Part shown: in pieces, positions 34,515 to 43,284 of the stretch
How positions within the stretch are numbered: the stretch's first letter is position 1
How the letters are laid out: each line of letters begins with the position of its first letter
NCBI GenBank assembly: GCA_963766725.1
Contig: CAVYBK010000006.1
Span: forward strand, 62,001-126,000
From: DATEOR01 sp963766725
GTDB lineage: Bacteria; Actinomycetota; Thermoleophilia; Gaiellales; Gaiellaceae
Reading direction: 5' to 3'
Length of the DNA: 64,000 bases
The notes under the pieces: model-generated
The model's database searches: none
What the model was told of the DNA's origin: nothing
What the model saw: the letters and a program-made list of their open reading frames with translations, nothing else
Position numbers and translations under genes: made by a program

Positions 34515-34841
34515 ATGACGACACGCGCAGAGAGACAGGGCCGAAACGAATCGCTTTTCCGCGAGGTCAACGAGCGGATCGCAGAGCTCAACCAGACCTT
34601 CCAGGTCGAGGGCCGCTCCGAGTTCCTCTGCGAGTGCGGCCGTGAGGAGTGCAAAGAGCCGGTCTCGATCTCGATCGACGAGTACGAGACGATTCGGCGC
34701 GCGTCGACGCGGTTCTTCGTCCTCCCCGGTCACGAGGACACGAGCGTCGAGAGCGTCGTGGAGCGAAGCGAGCGCTACGTCGTCGTCGAGAAGATCGGCG
34801 ACGCCGCCGAAGAGGCCGACGACCTCGATCCCCGGAACTAG
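34515..34841 (+). CDS. Uncharacterised 108-residue CxCG protein, paralog B
   Basis: Paralog of 27003-27329 with the same length when started at ATG 34515. Shared blocks are LFREVNERI, FLCECGREEC, YETIR, RFFVLPGHE and YVVVEKIGDA. The Cys-x-Cys-Gly-x3-Cys cluster plus the His in GHE could bind zinc or iron. The gene is divergent from the ECF sigma gene, 67 nt between starts in a locally AT-rich region, and its stop shares CTAG with the facing DapA-like gene. An in-frame ATG at 34470 would run into the sigma-gene leader and is less likely. Function unknown. Confidence 0.72.
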   Translation: MTTRAERQGRNESLFREVNERIAELNQTFQVEGRSEFLCECGREECKEPVSISIDEYETIRRASTRFFVLPGHEDTSVESVVERSERYVVVEKIGDAAEEADDLDPRN

Positions 34842-35695
34842 GCCGTCAGCTCTTCGAGGCGCGCCTCGAGCGACGCGCGCTCGGAGGCATCGAGAGGAAG
34901 CAGCGGCGCGCGCACGTCTCCCTTGACCGGCACGCCGCGCCACGCGAGCGCGGCCTTCACCGCCGCGTTGAACTGAAATTGCTGCAGCGCGTCGCGGAGC
35001 GCCGCGACGGTGTCGACCGCGCCGTCCGCTCCGGGGTCGCGGTTGAGGCCGGCGACGTACTCGGGGAACGCCGCGGCGAGCCCCGAGACGGTTCCCGCGG
35101 CGCCCTCGGCCAGGCCGCGCGGGAGCAGCGGCTCCGACCCGATGAAGATGTCGAGCCCCTCGAGCAGGTAAGGCTGCACACGCTCGAAGGGCGTGTCGGA
35201 GACTTTCAGGCCGGCCAGGTTCGGCGCGGCCTCGCGCAGGCGCTCGATCACCGGCTGCGGGATCGCATAGCCGCTCCTGGCCTCGAACTCGTAGAGGAAG
35301 AACGGCACCGGCGCGCAGGCCTCCGCCGCGGCGCGGAAGTGCTCGAAGAGCGATTCCTCCGAGAGCGGGAAGTACGGCGGCGGAATGACCGCCACCGCCG
35401 AAGCCCCGGCCGAGGCAGCGTGCTCGGCGAGCGCGACAGTTTCCGCGGTCGTCTGGGCGCCACAGTGGACGGCGACCTCGAGCCGCCCTCGACAGGCCTC
35501 CAGGTAGAGCTCGGCGGCCCGGCGCCGCTCCTCGGCTGTGAGGAGGATCCCCTCCCCCGTCGTCCCCAGCGCGAGGATCCCGTCGAGCCCTCCCGCGGCG
35601 AGGAAGTCCGCAACGGGCCCGAACGCGTCCTCGTCCAGGCGCGTGCCGCCGTCGCGAAGAGGCGTCACCGCCGCGGCCAGGGCACCGTGGATCAC
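34838..35695 (-). CDS. DapA/NAL-superfamily aldolase
   Basis: The 285-residue TIM-barrel lyase has GTTGE (residues 44-48), Tyr135 in FLYEFEA and the Schiff-base Lys164 in GLKVSD, the normal catalytic set. The C-terminal helix bundle is short. The segment PPPYFP replaces the usual APYYNKP, and the genomic context is not lysine biosynthesis, so it may act on another 2-keto acid rather than on aspartate semialdehyde. True dihydrodipicolinate synthase remains possible. Confidence 0.78.
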   Translation of the reverse strand: MIHGALAAAVTPLRDGGTRLDEDAFGPVADFLAAGGLDGILALGTTGEGILLTAEERRRAAELYLEACRGRLEVAVHCGAQTTAETVALAEHAASAGASAVAVIPPPYFPLSEESLFEHFRAAAEACAPVPFFLYEFEARSGYAIPQPVIERLREAAPNLAGLKVSDTPFERVQPYLLEGLDIFIGSEPLLPRGLAEGAAGTVSGLAAAFPEYVAGLNRDPGADGAVDTVAALRDALQQFQFNAAVKAALAWRGVPVKGDVRAPLLPLDASERASLEARLEELTA

Positions 35696-35750
35696 ACGCC
35701 AACTCTAGAGGCCGAAACCGAGTCGCCCGCACCTCGTAAGCTCCCGTGCG

Positions 35751-36506
35751 ATGAGCGCGCTTCGCCTGGAGAGGGACGGGCCCGTCCTCCGTGTCACGCT
35801 CGCCCGCCCCGAGCGGCGGAACGCGTTCGACGCTGCGTTGATCGCCGAGCTGACCGAGGCGTTCGCCGACGTCGGCGACGCGCGGGCGGTCGTCCTGGCC
35901 GGAGAGGGCGAGGCGTTCTGCGCAGGGGCCGACGTCGAGTGGCAGCGCGCCTCCATCGACCTGAGCTACGAGGAGAACGTGGCCGATGCCCTGCGGCTCT
36001 ACGCGATGTGCGAGGCGATCGACCGCTGCCCCGCTCCGGTCGTCGCGTGCGTGCACGGCTACGCGCTCGGCGGCGGCGGCGGGCTCGTCGCGTGCTCGGA
36101 CATCGTCGTCGCGGACGCCGAGACGGTCTTTGGCTTCACAGAGGTCCGGCTCGGCATCGTGCCCGCGGTCATCTCTCCCTTCGTGCTGCCGCGGATCGGG
36201 GCACACGCGCGCCGCTACTTCCTCACCGGCGAGCGGTTCGGGGCCGACGTCGCCCTCCGGATCGGGCTCGTGAGCGAGATCGCGGACGGGGACCTCGACG
36301 AGCGGGTCGACGCAGTTCTCGGACACCTGCTCGCGAGCGGCCCCGAGGCGGTGCGCACGGCGAAGGAGCTCGTGCGCGACCGGCCGGGTGGGCAGACGGT
36401 CGCCGAGATCGCGGCCGCGCGACGCACGAGCGCGGAGGGCCAGGACGGACTGCGCGCCTTCCTCGAGAAGCGCACGCCCGCATGGAGATCCGAAAGCTCC
36501 TCGTAG
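35751..36506 (+). CDS. Enoyl-CoA hydratase, methylglutaconyl-CoA hydratase-like
   Basis: The 251-residue crotonase has GEGEAFCAGADVEW (oxyanion hole), HGYALGGGGGLVACSD and FTEVRLGIVPAVISPFVLPRIG. The last motif and ARRYFLTGERF resemble the hydratases of leucine breakdown (AUH/LiuC). Its gene overlaps the carboxylase alpha gene by 25 nt, supporting 3-methylglutaconyl-CoA as substrate. A -10-like TAAGCT (35737-35742) ends 8 nt before the ATG and no Shine-Dalgarno is evident. I do not assign a symbol because specificity is inferred. Confidence 0.82.
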   Translation: MSALRLERDGPVLRVTLARPERRNAFDAALIAELTEAFADVGDARAVVLAGEGEAFCAGADVEWQRASIDLSYEENVADALRLYAMCEAIDRCPAPVVACVHGYALGGGGGLVACSDIVVADAETVFGFTEVRLGIVPAVISPFVLPRIGAHARRYFLTGERFGADVALRIGLVSEIADGDLDERVDAVLGHLLASGPEAVRTAKELVRDRPGGQTVAEIAAARRTSAEGQDGLRAFLEKRTPAWRSESSS

Positions 36507-38089
36507 CGAACCGCGGCGAGATCGCCGCGCGGATCTTCTCCACCTGCGACCGCCTCGGGATCGCGACCGTGGCCGTGGCCGCGCCCGACGACGCGGGCGC
36601 GTTCCACACGCGGCGCGCTGCCGCGGCCGAGGAGGTGTCGAGCTATCTCGACATCGAGGGAATCGTCGCCGCGGCGACGCGCGCCGGCGTGGACGCGGTC
36701 CACCCCGGCTACGGGTTCCTGGCCGAGAACCCGGGCTTCGCCGAAGCGGTTGTCTCGGCCGGCCTCCGGTTCGTCGGCCCATCTCCGGAGGCGATCCGCG
36801 CGGCCGGGGACAAGCTCGAGGCGAAGCGACTCGCGGCGGAGGCCGGCGTTCCGGTCGTCCAAAGCGGCGATCCCGAAGAGGTCGGCTTCCCCCTCATGGT
36901 CAAGGCGGCGGCCGGCGGGGGCGGGCGCGGCATGCGGCTCGTGCGCTCCCCGGACGAGCTCGAAGAGGCGCTCGAGTCCGCTCGCCGCGAGGCCGCGTCC
37001 GGGTTCGGCGACGACCGGGTTTTCTGCGAGCGCTACGTCGAGCGGCCCCGCCACGTCGAGATCCAGCTCCTCGCGGACTCCCACGGGACGACCGTCCACC
37101 TCGGCGAGCGCGACTGCTCGGTGCAACGCAGGCACCAGAAGATCCTCGAGGAGAGCCCTTCTCCGGCGGTCGGGCCCGACCTGCGCGCGGAGATGGGCGA
37201 GGCCGCGGTCGCCTTCGCGCGCGCGGTCGGCTACGAGAGCGCGGGCACCGCGGAGTTCATGCTCGCGGGCGGCGAGTTCTTCTTCCTCGAGCTGAACGCA
37301 CGCATCCAGGTCGAGCACCCGGTCACCGAGCTCGTCACCGGTCTCGACCTCGTCGAGGAGCAGCTCCGCATCGCCTCGGGCGAGTCCCTGGAGATCGAGG
37401 CGCGACAGCCCGAGGGCCATGCGGTGGAGGTGAGGCTCTACGCCGAGGATCCGCGCACCTTCCTCCCCCGCACCGGCACGATCACGCGGCTACGGCTTCC
37501 AGAGGCGATCCGCGTCGACCAGGGCGTCGAGGAAGGCGACGAGATCCCGGTCGCCTACGACCCGCTGATCGCGAAGCTGATCGCCCACGAGGAGACGCGG
37601 GAGGAAGCGCTCGCTGCGCTCTCCGCCGCGCTGCGCGAGACCGAGGTTCGGGGCGTGGAGACGAACCTCCCTTTCCTCCGCTGGCTCGTCGCCCACCCCG
37701 AGCTCCGGGCGGGGGAGGCGACGACCGCCTTCCTCGACGAGAACCCGCCGCTCTCACGGCCGCGCCGCGTCTCCCGTCCATGGCACGGCTCGTGGCGGCT
37801 CAACGGCCCCGCGCCCGCCCGCACGGCTCCGCCCACCGTCGAGGGAACCGGCCACGGCGACCTCCTCGGCGGGCAGAGCACGCTGACCGCCCCGATGCCC
37901 GGAGTGGTCATAAAGGTGCTCGCCTCCGAGGGAGACCGAGTCGAGCCGCGGCAGCCTCTCGTCGTCCTCGAGGCGATGAAGATGGAGACGCCGCTCGTCT
38001 CCCCCTACGAGGCGGTCGTCCGGAGGGTGCACGTCGCCGAGGGCGAGCGAGTCGACGGCGGCGCGCTCCTGATCGAGCTCGAGGAATGA
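36482..38089 (+). CDS. Biotin carboxylase / biotin carrier subunit of acyl-CoA carboxylase
   Basis: The 535-residue protein starts MEIRKLLVANRGEIAARIF and carries the ATP-grasp biotin carboxylase domain (HPGYGFLAENP, KAAAGGGGRGMR, FLELNARIQVEHPVTE). A linker leads to a C-terminal biotinyl domain with biotin-accepting Lys500 in EAMKMET. It lacks the BT linker domain of long methylcrotonyl-CoA subunits (about 650 residues), as often in actinobacterial AccA proteins. ATG 36482 lies inside the hydratase gene's end; its stop overlaps pdxH (ATGA). Likely partner of MccB; it may serve other carboxyltransferases. Confidence 0.9.
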   Translation: MEIRKLLVANRGEIAARIFSTCDRLGIATVAVAAPDDAGAFHTRRAAAAEEVSSYLDIEGIVAAATRAGVDAVHPGYGFLAENPGFAEAVVSAGLRFVGPSPEAIRAAGDKLEAKRLAAEAGVPVVQSGDPEEVGFPLMVKAAAGGGGRGMRLVRSPDELEEALESARREAASGFGDDRVFCERYVERPRHVEIQLLADSHGTTVHLGERDCSVQRRHQKILEESPSPAVGPDLRAEMGEAAVAFARAVGYESAGTAEFMLAGGEFFFLELNARIQVEHPVTELVTGLDLVEEQLRIASGESLEIEARQPEGHAVEVRLYAEDPRTFLPRTGTITRLRLPEAIRVDQGVEEGDEIPVAYDPLIAKLIAHEETREEALAALSAALRETEVRGVETNLPFLRWLVAHPELRAGEATTAFLDENPPLSRPRRVSRPWHGSWRLNGPAPARTAPPTVEGTGHGDLLGGQSTLTAPMPGVVIKVLASEGDRVEPRQPLVVLEAMKMETPLVSPYEAVVRRVHVAEGERVDGGALLIELEE

Positions 38090-38665
38090 CGGATCCTCTC
38101 GCCCGCTTCCGGGAGTGGCAGGAGGAGGCCGTGGCGGCCGGCGTCACCCTGCCCGAGGCGATGACGCTCGCGACCGCGGATGAGGCCGGCCGCCCCTCGG
38201 CCCGCACGGTTCTCCTCAAAGGCGTGGACGAGCGGGGCTTCGTCTTCTTCACGAACTACGAGAGCCGCAAGGGCCGCCAGCTCGCCGCCAACCCGCACGC
38301 CGCGCTCACCTTCCTCTGGCACACGGAGCCCCGCCGGCAGGTGCTCGTGACCGGAACGGTGGAGAAGGTCCCGCGCGCCGAGTCGGAGGCCTACTTCGCG
38401 ACGCGCGACCCGGGCAGCCGCCTCGGCGCATGGGCGTCGCGGCAGAGCTCCCCGCTCGGGAGCAAGGCCGAGCTCGACGCGGCCTTCGCGGAGGCGGAGG
38501 CCCGCTTCGGCGACGAAGTGCCACTGCCCGACTGGTGGGGCGGCTACGTGCTCGACCCGGAGACGATCGAGTTCTGGGAGAGCAGGCCGAACCGGCTCCA
38601 CGAGCGCATCGCGCTACACCCGCACAAGCGATGGCTCCTGGAGCGCTGCCCTGCTCTTCCCCTAG
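38086..38665 (+). CDS. pdxH: Pyridoxamine/pyridoxine 5'-phosphate oxidase (one-base frameshift at end)
   Basis: FMN enzyme making pyridoxal phosphate. RTVLLKGVDERGFVFFTNYESRKG (outline), ALTFLWHTEPRRQVLVTG, SRLGAWASRQSSPL and EFWESRPNRLHER are diagnostic. Read literally the frame continues to 39309 over two genes on the other strand. Removing one T near 38647 gives LLERALLFP and a stop at 38663-38665, which shares CTAG with the facing SCP2 gene. The one-base insertion is therefore likely a sequence error. PLP made by it serves IlvA, HisC, TrpB and others. Confidence 0.87.
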
Positions 38666-38982
38666 CCCACGAGGTCTTTGAGCCGAAGAGCGAGTCCCAT
38701 GTCGCCGTCGACGCGGATCTTCCCGGTCATGAAGGCGCCCATCGGGTTCTGCTCCCCGTTCACGACTCCGAGGAACGTCTGCTCGTCGGTCGCGATGACG
38801 CAGTCGGCCGGGTCCTGAGACCCGGTGTCGGTGACCGTGGCCGCGCCGTCGTCCACGTCGACGCGCCAGCTGCCGGCGCCCTCGATGTCGAACCGGTAGG
38901 AGGCCGTCAGGTTGGCGGCGCGCGACGAGTCGGGCCTCGACCCGAGGTCGGCGAAGAACTGCTGAGCCGACTCGTAGGTCAC
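38662..38982 (-). CDS. SCP2-like sterol-binding domain protein
   Basis: The 106-residue single-domain protein shows the SCP2 pattern: SYRFDIEGAGSWRVDVDDGAATV, DCVIATDEQTFLGVVNGEQNPMGAFMTGKIRVDGDMGLALRLKDL (outline). The GTG start overlaps the MFS stop (GTGA). Such domains bind fatty-acyl or other hydrophobic ligands. Coupling to an exporter gene suggests a lipid-like substrate, but this is inference. Confidence 0.82.
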   Translation of the reverse strand: MTYESAQQFFADLGSRPDSSRAANLTASYRFDIEGAGSWRVDVDDGAATVTDTGSQDPADCVIATDEQTFLGVVNGEQNPMGAFMTGKIRVDGDMGLALRLKDLVG

Positions 38983-40166
38983 AGCGTCGCGGGGGCCGGC
39001 TCCGGGCCGACCATGCGCCGCCCCGGGGCCGGCGGCAGTAGGAAGCTGACCCCGAGGGCGAGTGTGGGCCCGATCGCCGTGGCGAGCACCGCGGTCTCGA
39101 GGTCGACGGTGTCCGCGAGGGCGCCGAGGACGAGCGCCGCGACACCGCCGAGCCCGATCGCGAGACCGATGGAAAGCCCGGAGGCCATGCCGACGCGGCC
39201 CGGCATGTACTCCTGGCTCATCACGAGGCTGACTCCGAAGGTTCCGATGACACAGGCGCCCGAGAGCGTAACCGCCGCCACGCCGATCGGCCCGCCCACC
39301 AGCACGTAGACGAGGATGAGCGGCGTCGCGGCGATGAAGCTCCCACGCAGCACCGGGCGCCGGCCGAAGCGGTCGGCGAGCGGGCCGCCGAGCAGCGTTC
39401 CCACGGCCCCGGCGAAGAGAAAGAGCGCGAGCACGAAGGTTCCGTAGGCCTCGCCGTGGCCGTTGTGGATCTCCCACAGCGGGATGAACGTGAAGAGGCC
39501 CATGTGCGCGACGCTCCGCAGGCCGACGACGACGAGCAGCAAGACGAGGCCGCGAGTCTCGGTCTTTGCCGCCGCCGCCCGCTGCTCCCGCGGTGACTCG
39601 TCCGGCGCGAAGCTCGCCAGGTAGCGGAGCACGAGCACGAGGCCGGTGGCCACGGCCAGCCCCGGCAGGGCGATCAGCAGCCCGCCCTTCAGTCCGAGCG
39701 AGAGGATGAGCGCCGAGGCGTAGACGGGCCCGAGCGCGAAGCCGATGTTGCCTCCGACCGAGAAAAACGACATCCCGCTCGCCCGCCGCGAGCCGCTCGC
39801 ATAGCTCGCGAACTTCGATCCCTCGGGGTGGTAGGCGGCCACTCCGAGTCCGGCTGCGAGGACGGCGAGGAAGGTGAGCGGATACGAGGGTGCTGCGGCG
39901 GCGAGCGCCATTCCCACTCCCGCGAGGCCGACCCCCGCCGGGAGGAGCCAGAGCGCGCCCCGCGCGTCCGACCAGAGCCCGAACAGCGGCTGGATCAGCG
40001 ACGAGCTGATCGTCGCGGCGAGGACGAGCGCGGAGGCCATCGTGTAGGTGAGGTCGAACTCGGCCTTGAGGAAGGGCAGCAGCGCAGGGAGAGACCCCTG
40101 CGCGAGGTCCGTTGCGAGATGACCGGACGAGAGCGCGGCCATCGCCTTTCTGTCCACCCCGCGCAC
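38979..40166 (-). CDS. MFS transporter, fosmidomycin-resistance (Fsr)-like
   Basis: The 395-residue transporter has 12 hydrophobic segments. The N-terminal GHLATDLAQGSLPALLPFLKAEFDL and AYHPEGSKFAS in the loop after helix 4 are typical of the Fsr family, which exports fosmidomycin and related compounds in E. coli. The natural substrate is unknown. Coupled to the SCP2 gene downstream. Confidence 0.85.
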   Translation of the reverse strand: MRGVDRKAMAALSSGHLATDLAQGSLPALLPFLKAEFDLTYTMASALVLAATISSSLIQPLFGLWSDARGALWLLPAGVGLAGVGMALAAAAPSYPLTFLAVLAAGLGVAAYHPEGSKFASYASGSRRASGMSFFSVGGNIGFALGPVYASALILSLGLKGGLLIALPGLAVATGLVLVLRYLASFAPDESPREQRAAAAKTETRGLVLLLVVVGLRSVAHMGLFTFIPLWEIHNGHGEAYGTFVLALFLFAGAVGTLLGGPLADRFGRRPVLRGSFIAATPLILVYVLVGGPIGVAAVTLSGACVIGTFGVSLVMSQEYMPGRVGMASGLSIGLAIGLGGVAALVLGALADTVDLETAVLATAIGPTLALGVSFLLPPAPGRRMVGPEPAPATL

Positions 40167-40503
40167 CGGCGCGAGAATACCCGTCGCGCGCTACCGGGAC
40201 GCGTGCTCTGCGAGCAGCGCGTACGTGAGCTCCCACTGCGTACGCACGATCTCGCGGCGGTTGCGCTCGAGTGCGAGCGGCGACGCGGCGAGATGGAGCT
40301 CTTCCCGTTCACGCAGAAGCCCTCCGAGATGACTCTGGAGGGCTCCTACCGGGAGAGGGTTTCGCCCGCGAGGGGAGGGTGCGGGCGGAGAGGGTAGAGC
40401 TGCGCTCATTGCGCATCCCTCTCATCGACCTGAGGGATTGCGTCTATATCCCTCATTCGAGGAACACGGTACGAACCTGTTCGGATAGCATCCGCGCGCG
40501 CCC
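40167..40503. other. Intergenic region with hairpin and orphan reading frame
   Basis: No gene is certain here. A hairpin AGCCCTCC / GGAGGGCT (40318-40344, inner GAG/CTC pairing) has no T run. A GC-rich purine tract (GGGAGAGGGT, GAGGGGAGGGT) follows. A 72-codon minus-strand frame (40191-40409) ends in a plausible helical segment (RNRREIVRTQWELTYALL) but begins in low-complexity Pro/Ser sequence; it may be a remnant. A TAGCAT -10-like box (40486-40491) precedes the aminopeptidase start. Confidence 0.4.
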
Positions 40504-41989
40504 ATGGAGATCGACGTCGTCGAAGCATCGCCGGCGGAGGTTGCCGCGGACGTCCTGGCCTTCGCCGTCCCGGAGCCGATCGAGCTCCAGTCGGCCGGCC
40601 AAGAGCTCGACCGCCTGGTCGACGGGGGGATCCAACACCTGATCGAGGACGGGGAGCTCAAGGGCGAGCGCGGCCGAGTCACCCTCCTGCACACGCGAAA
40701 CGAGCTCAAAGCCCACCGGGTCGCCGTCGGCGGCATGGGTGCGGACGGGGACTCCGACAGCCTGCGCACGGCGGCCGCCGCGGTCGCCAGGCGCGCGGGA
40801 GAGATCGGCGGCAAGACCGTCGCCTGGATCCTGAGCGAGAACGGGCTGCCCCCGGCCGAACAGGCGCGCGCCGTCGTCGACGGCATGGCGCTCGGTCCCT
40901 ACGACGCCGGCATCTGGAAGACGAAGGACGAGCACGTTGCCGTCGAGCGCCTCGTCCTCTGCGGCTCGGGCGCGACCGAGGTCGTCGAGGAGGCGCAACG
41001 CGCCAACGTCGTCGCTGCGTGGACGAACCGCTGCCGCGACCTCGTCAATGCGCCGCCCAACGTCTGCACTCCGACCACCCTCGCCGAGTTCGCCGAGGAC
41101 ACCGCGAGCCGCTTCGAGCACATGAGCTTCTCCGCCCTCGGCCCCGACGAGATTCGCGAGGCGGGCATGGGCGCGCTCACCGCGGTCAGCCAGGGGAGCG
41201 AGAACCCCCCGCGCCTGATCACGCTCTCCTACGAACCGCCTTCCGCGACACGCGGCGAGGTCGTCCTCGGGCTCGTCGGCAAGGCGATCACCTTCGACTC
41301 GGGCGGCCTCTCCCTGAAGCCGGCCAGCCGCATGGAGGAGATGAAGACCGACATGGGCGGCGGCGGCGCCGTCCTCGCCGCGATGGGCGCGATCGCCGAG
41401 CTCGGACTGCCGGTCAAGGTGCTGGCCGTCGTCCCGTCCTGCGAGAACATGCCCGGCGGCCGCTCGTACCGGCCCGGCGACATCATCACCGCGCTGAACG
41501 GCAAGACGATCGAGGTGACGAACACCGATGCGGAGGGGCGGCTCATCCTCGCGGACGCGCTCACGCACGCGCGGCGCTCAGGGGCGACGCACATCCTCGA
41601 CCTCGCCACCCTCACGGGCGCCATCGTGATCGCGATGGGCGACTACTACGCGGGCCTCTTCGCCAACGACGACGCATGGGCGCAGGAGATCCGGGCCGCC
41701 GCGGAAGAAAGCGGCGACCACGCCTGGATCATGCCGCTGCACGAGACCTACCGCCGCTACATCGAGTCGCCGTACGCCGACATGAAGAACTCCTCCGAGT
41801 ACCGGCAGGGCTCGCCGATTCTCGCCGCCCGCTTCCTGCAGGAGTTCGTGGGCGAGGGCCCGTGGGCGCACCTCGACATCGCCGGCACGGCCTACCTCGA
41901 GCGCACGCGCGAGGACTACTACGGCGCCCCCGGCGCAACCGGGTACGGCGTGCGGCTCCTCGCGGAGCTCGCCCAGCCGGTTTTCTTAG
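40504..41989 (+). CDS. pepA: Leucyl aminopeptidase (M17), apparently fused to the next gene by one extra base
   Basis: M17 metalloaminopeptidase of about 494 residues. The C-terminal catalytic domain has GKAITFDSGGLSLKPA, EEMKTDMGGGGAVLA and NTDAEGRLILADAL with the metal-binding Lys, Asp and Glu. The frame as given continues without a stop into the acyl-CoA dehydrogenase. Removing one C at 41971-41974 changes the end to LASRFS and creates TAG at 41987-41989, overlapping the GTG of the next gene. That is the usual coupling seen in this window. ATG 40504 has no clear Shine-Dalgarno. Confidence 0.88.
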
Positions 41990-43122
41990 TGAACTTCGAG
42001 CTCTCGGACGACCACCAGCTGCTCCGGCAGACGGTTCGCGACTTCGCCGAGGAGCGGATCGCGCCTGTGGCGGAGGAGCTCGACCGCGAGCACCGCTTTC
42101 CCTACGACATCGTCGAGGCGCTCGCCGAGCTCGGGCTCATGGGCATCCCGATCCCGGAAGAGCACGGAGGCGGTGGCGGCGACACGCTCGCGTATGCCAT
42201 CGCCGTCGAGGAGCTGACGCGCATCGACTCGTCCGTCGCGATCACGGTCGCGGCGCACACGTCGCTCGGCACCATGCCGATCCTCCTCTTCGGCTCCGAC
42301 GAGCAGAAGGAGCGCTGGCTGCCGGAGCTGGCCTCGGGGCAGCGGCTCGCGGCGTTCGGCCTGACCGAGCCCGAGGCCGGCTCGGACGCGGGCGCAACGC
42401 GGACGACGGCCGAGCTCCGCGACGGGAGCTGGGTCGTCAACGGCTCCAAGATCTTCATCACGAACGCGGGCACCGACATCTCGGCGTTCGTGACGATCAC
42501 CGCCCGGACGGGCGACGACGAGATCTCGAACATCGTCGTCCCCAACGGGACGGAGGGCTACGAGCTCTCGGCCCCGATGCGAAAGATGGGCTGGCGGGCC
42601 TCGGACACGCGCGAGCTCTCGTTCCACGACTGTGCCGTCCCCGAGGACCATCTCCTGGGCGAGCGCGGCGCCGGCCTGAAGCAGTTCCTCGAGATCCTCG
42701 ACGGCGGCCGGATCTCAGTGGCGGCGATGGGGCTCGGCCTGGCACAGGGCGCGTTCGACCTGGCGTCGTCGTATGCGCGCGAGCGGAAGCAGTTCGGGCA
42801 GCCGATCGGGAAGTTCCAGGCGATCCAGTTCCAGCTCGCCGACATGGCGACGGAGATCGAGGCCGGCCGGAACCTCGTCTACAAGGCAGCATGGCTGAAG
42901 GACGACGGGCGCCCGTTCGCGCAGGCGGCCGCGATCGCGAAGCTCTACACCGGCGAGCTCGCGAACCGGGCCGTGAACGCGGCGCTGCAGATCCACGGCG
43001 GGTACGGGTTCATGGACGAGTACGCGATCTCGCGGCTCTACCGCGACCAGAAGGTGCTGGAGATCGGCGAGGGCACCAATGAGATCCAGCGGCTCGTCAT
43101 CGCCCGCGGTCTCGGCTTCTAG
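41989..43122 (+). CDS. Acyl-CoA dehydrogenase
   Basis: The 377-residue flavoenzyme from GTG 41989 shows FGLTEPEAGSDAGATRT, WVVNGSKIFITNAGTD, ERKQFGQPIGKFQAIQFQLADM (outline), QIHGGYGFMDEY and EIGEGTNEIQRLVIAR. The Glu in GEGTNEIQ is the common catalytic base position, so it is not a typical isovaleryl-CoA dehydrogenase, whose base lies elsewhere. Substrate is probably a short or branched-chain acyl-CoA. In the given sequence it is in frame with pepA. Confidence 0.9.
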   Translation: MNFELSDDHQLLRQTVRDFAEERIAPVAEELDREHRFPYDIVEALAELGLMGIPIPEEHGGGGGDTLAYAIAVEELTRIDSSVAITVAAHTSLGTMPILLFGSDEQKERWLPELASGQRLAAFGLTEPEAGSDAGATRTTAELRDGSWVVNGSKIFITNAGTDISAFVTITARTGDDEISNIVVPNGTEGYELSAPMRKMGWRASDTRELSFHDCAVPEDHLLGERGAGLKQFLEILDGGRISVAAMGLGLAQGAFDLASSYARERKQFGQPIGKFQAIQFQLADMATEIEAGRNLVYKAAWLKDDGRPFAQAAAIAKLYTGELANRAVNAALQIHGGYGFMDEYAISRLYRDQKVLEIGEGTNEIQRLVIARGLGF

Positions 43123-43229
43123 TCGGGGCCACCCCAAGCCACCACCCGCTTTCCAGCGTAATCCGCAAATACGCAAAGGTGGCGCGCGCAATGCGCCGGG
43201 ACCGCGACGACGGCGAGGCGGGATGTCCC

Positions 43230-43257
43230 TTGCCCGAGCGCGGCACTCCGATAGCAT
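43230..43257 (+). promoter_or_regulatory. Promoter before DUF4242 gene
   Basis: TTGCCC (43230-43235), 16-nt spacer, TAGCAT (43252-43257). The 15-nt block GATAGCATCCGCGCG around the -10 is identical to one upstream of the aminopeptidase gene (40484-40498). A strong Shine-Dalgarno AGGAGG (43273-43278) precedes the ATG by 6 nt. Confidence 0.6.
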
Positions 43258-43284
43258 CCGCGCGTCTCTTCTAGGAGGTAGCGC

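Noticed and set aside
34838..35695. Call as dapA of lysine biosynthesis
   Set aside because: Catalytic residues fit the superfamily, but context and the PPPYFP segment do not support a specific substrate, so no gene symbol was given.
34649..39309. Very long plus-strand frames (1146 and 973 codons) running across several genes
   Set aside because: Only the segments from 36482 and 38086 show family motifs. The rest is Arg/Pro/Ala-rich shadow sequence antisense or out of frame to real genes, a normal effect of high GC.
40191..40409. 72-codon minus-strand frame as a gene
   Set aside because: Low-complexity Pro/Ser/Arg start, no Shine-Dalgarno, and no recognisable family; kept only as a possible remnant inside the intergenic entry.
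40504..43122. True bifunctional aminopeptidase-acyl-CoA dehydrogenase
   Set aside because: One-base deletion creates a natural stop with a TAGTG overlap, and many other genes in the window show the same kind of extra base.
41989..43122. Call as isovaleryl-CoA dehydrogenase from leucine-pathway context
   Set aside because: The catalytic Glu is in GEGTNEIQ, the position used by most acyl-CoA dehydrogenases, while isovaleryl-CoA dehydrogenase uses another position.
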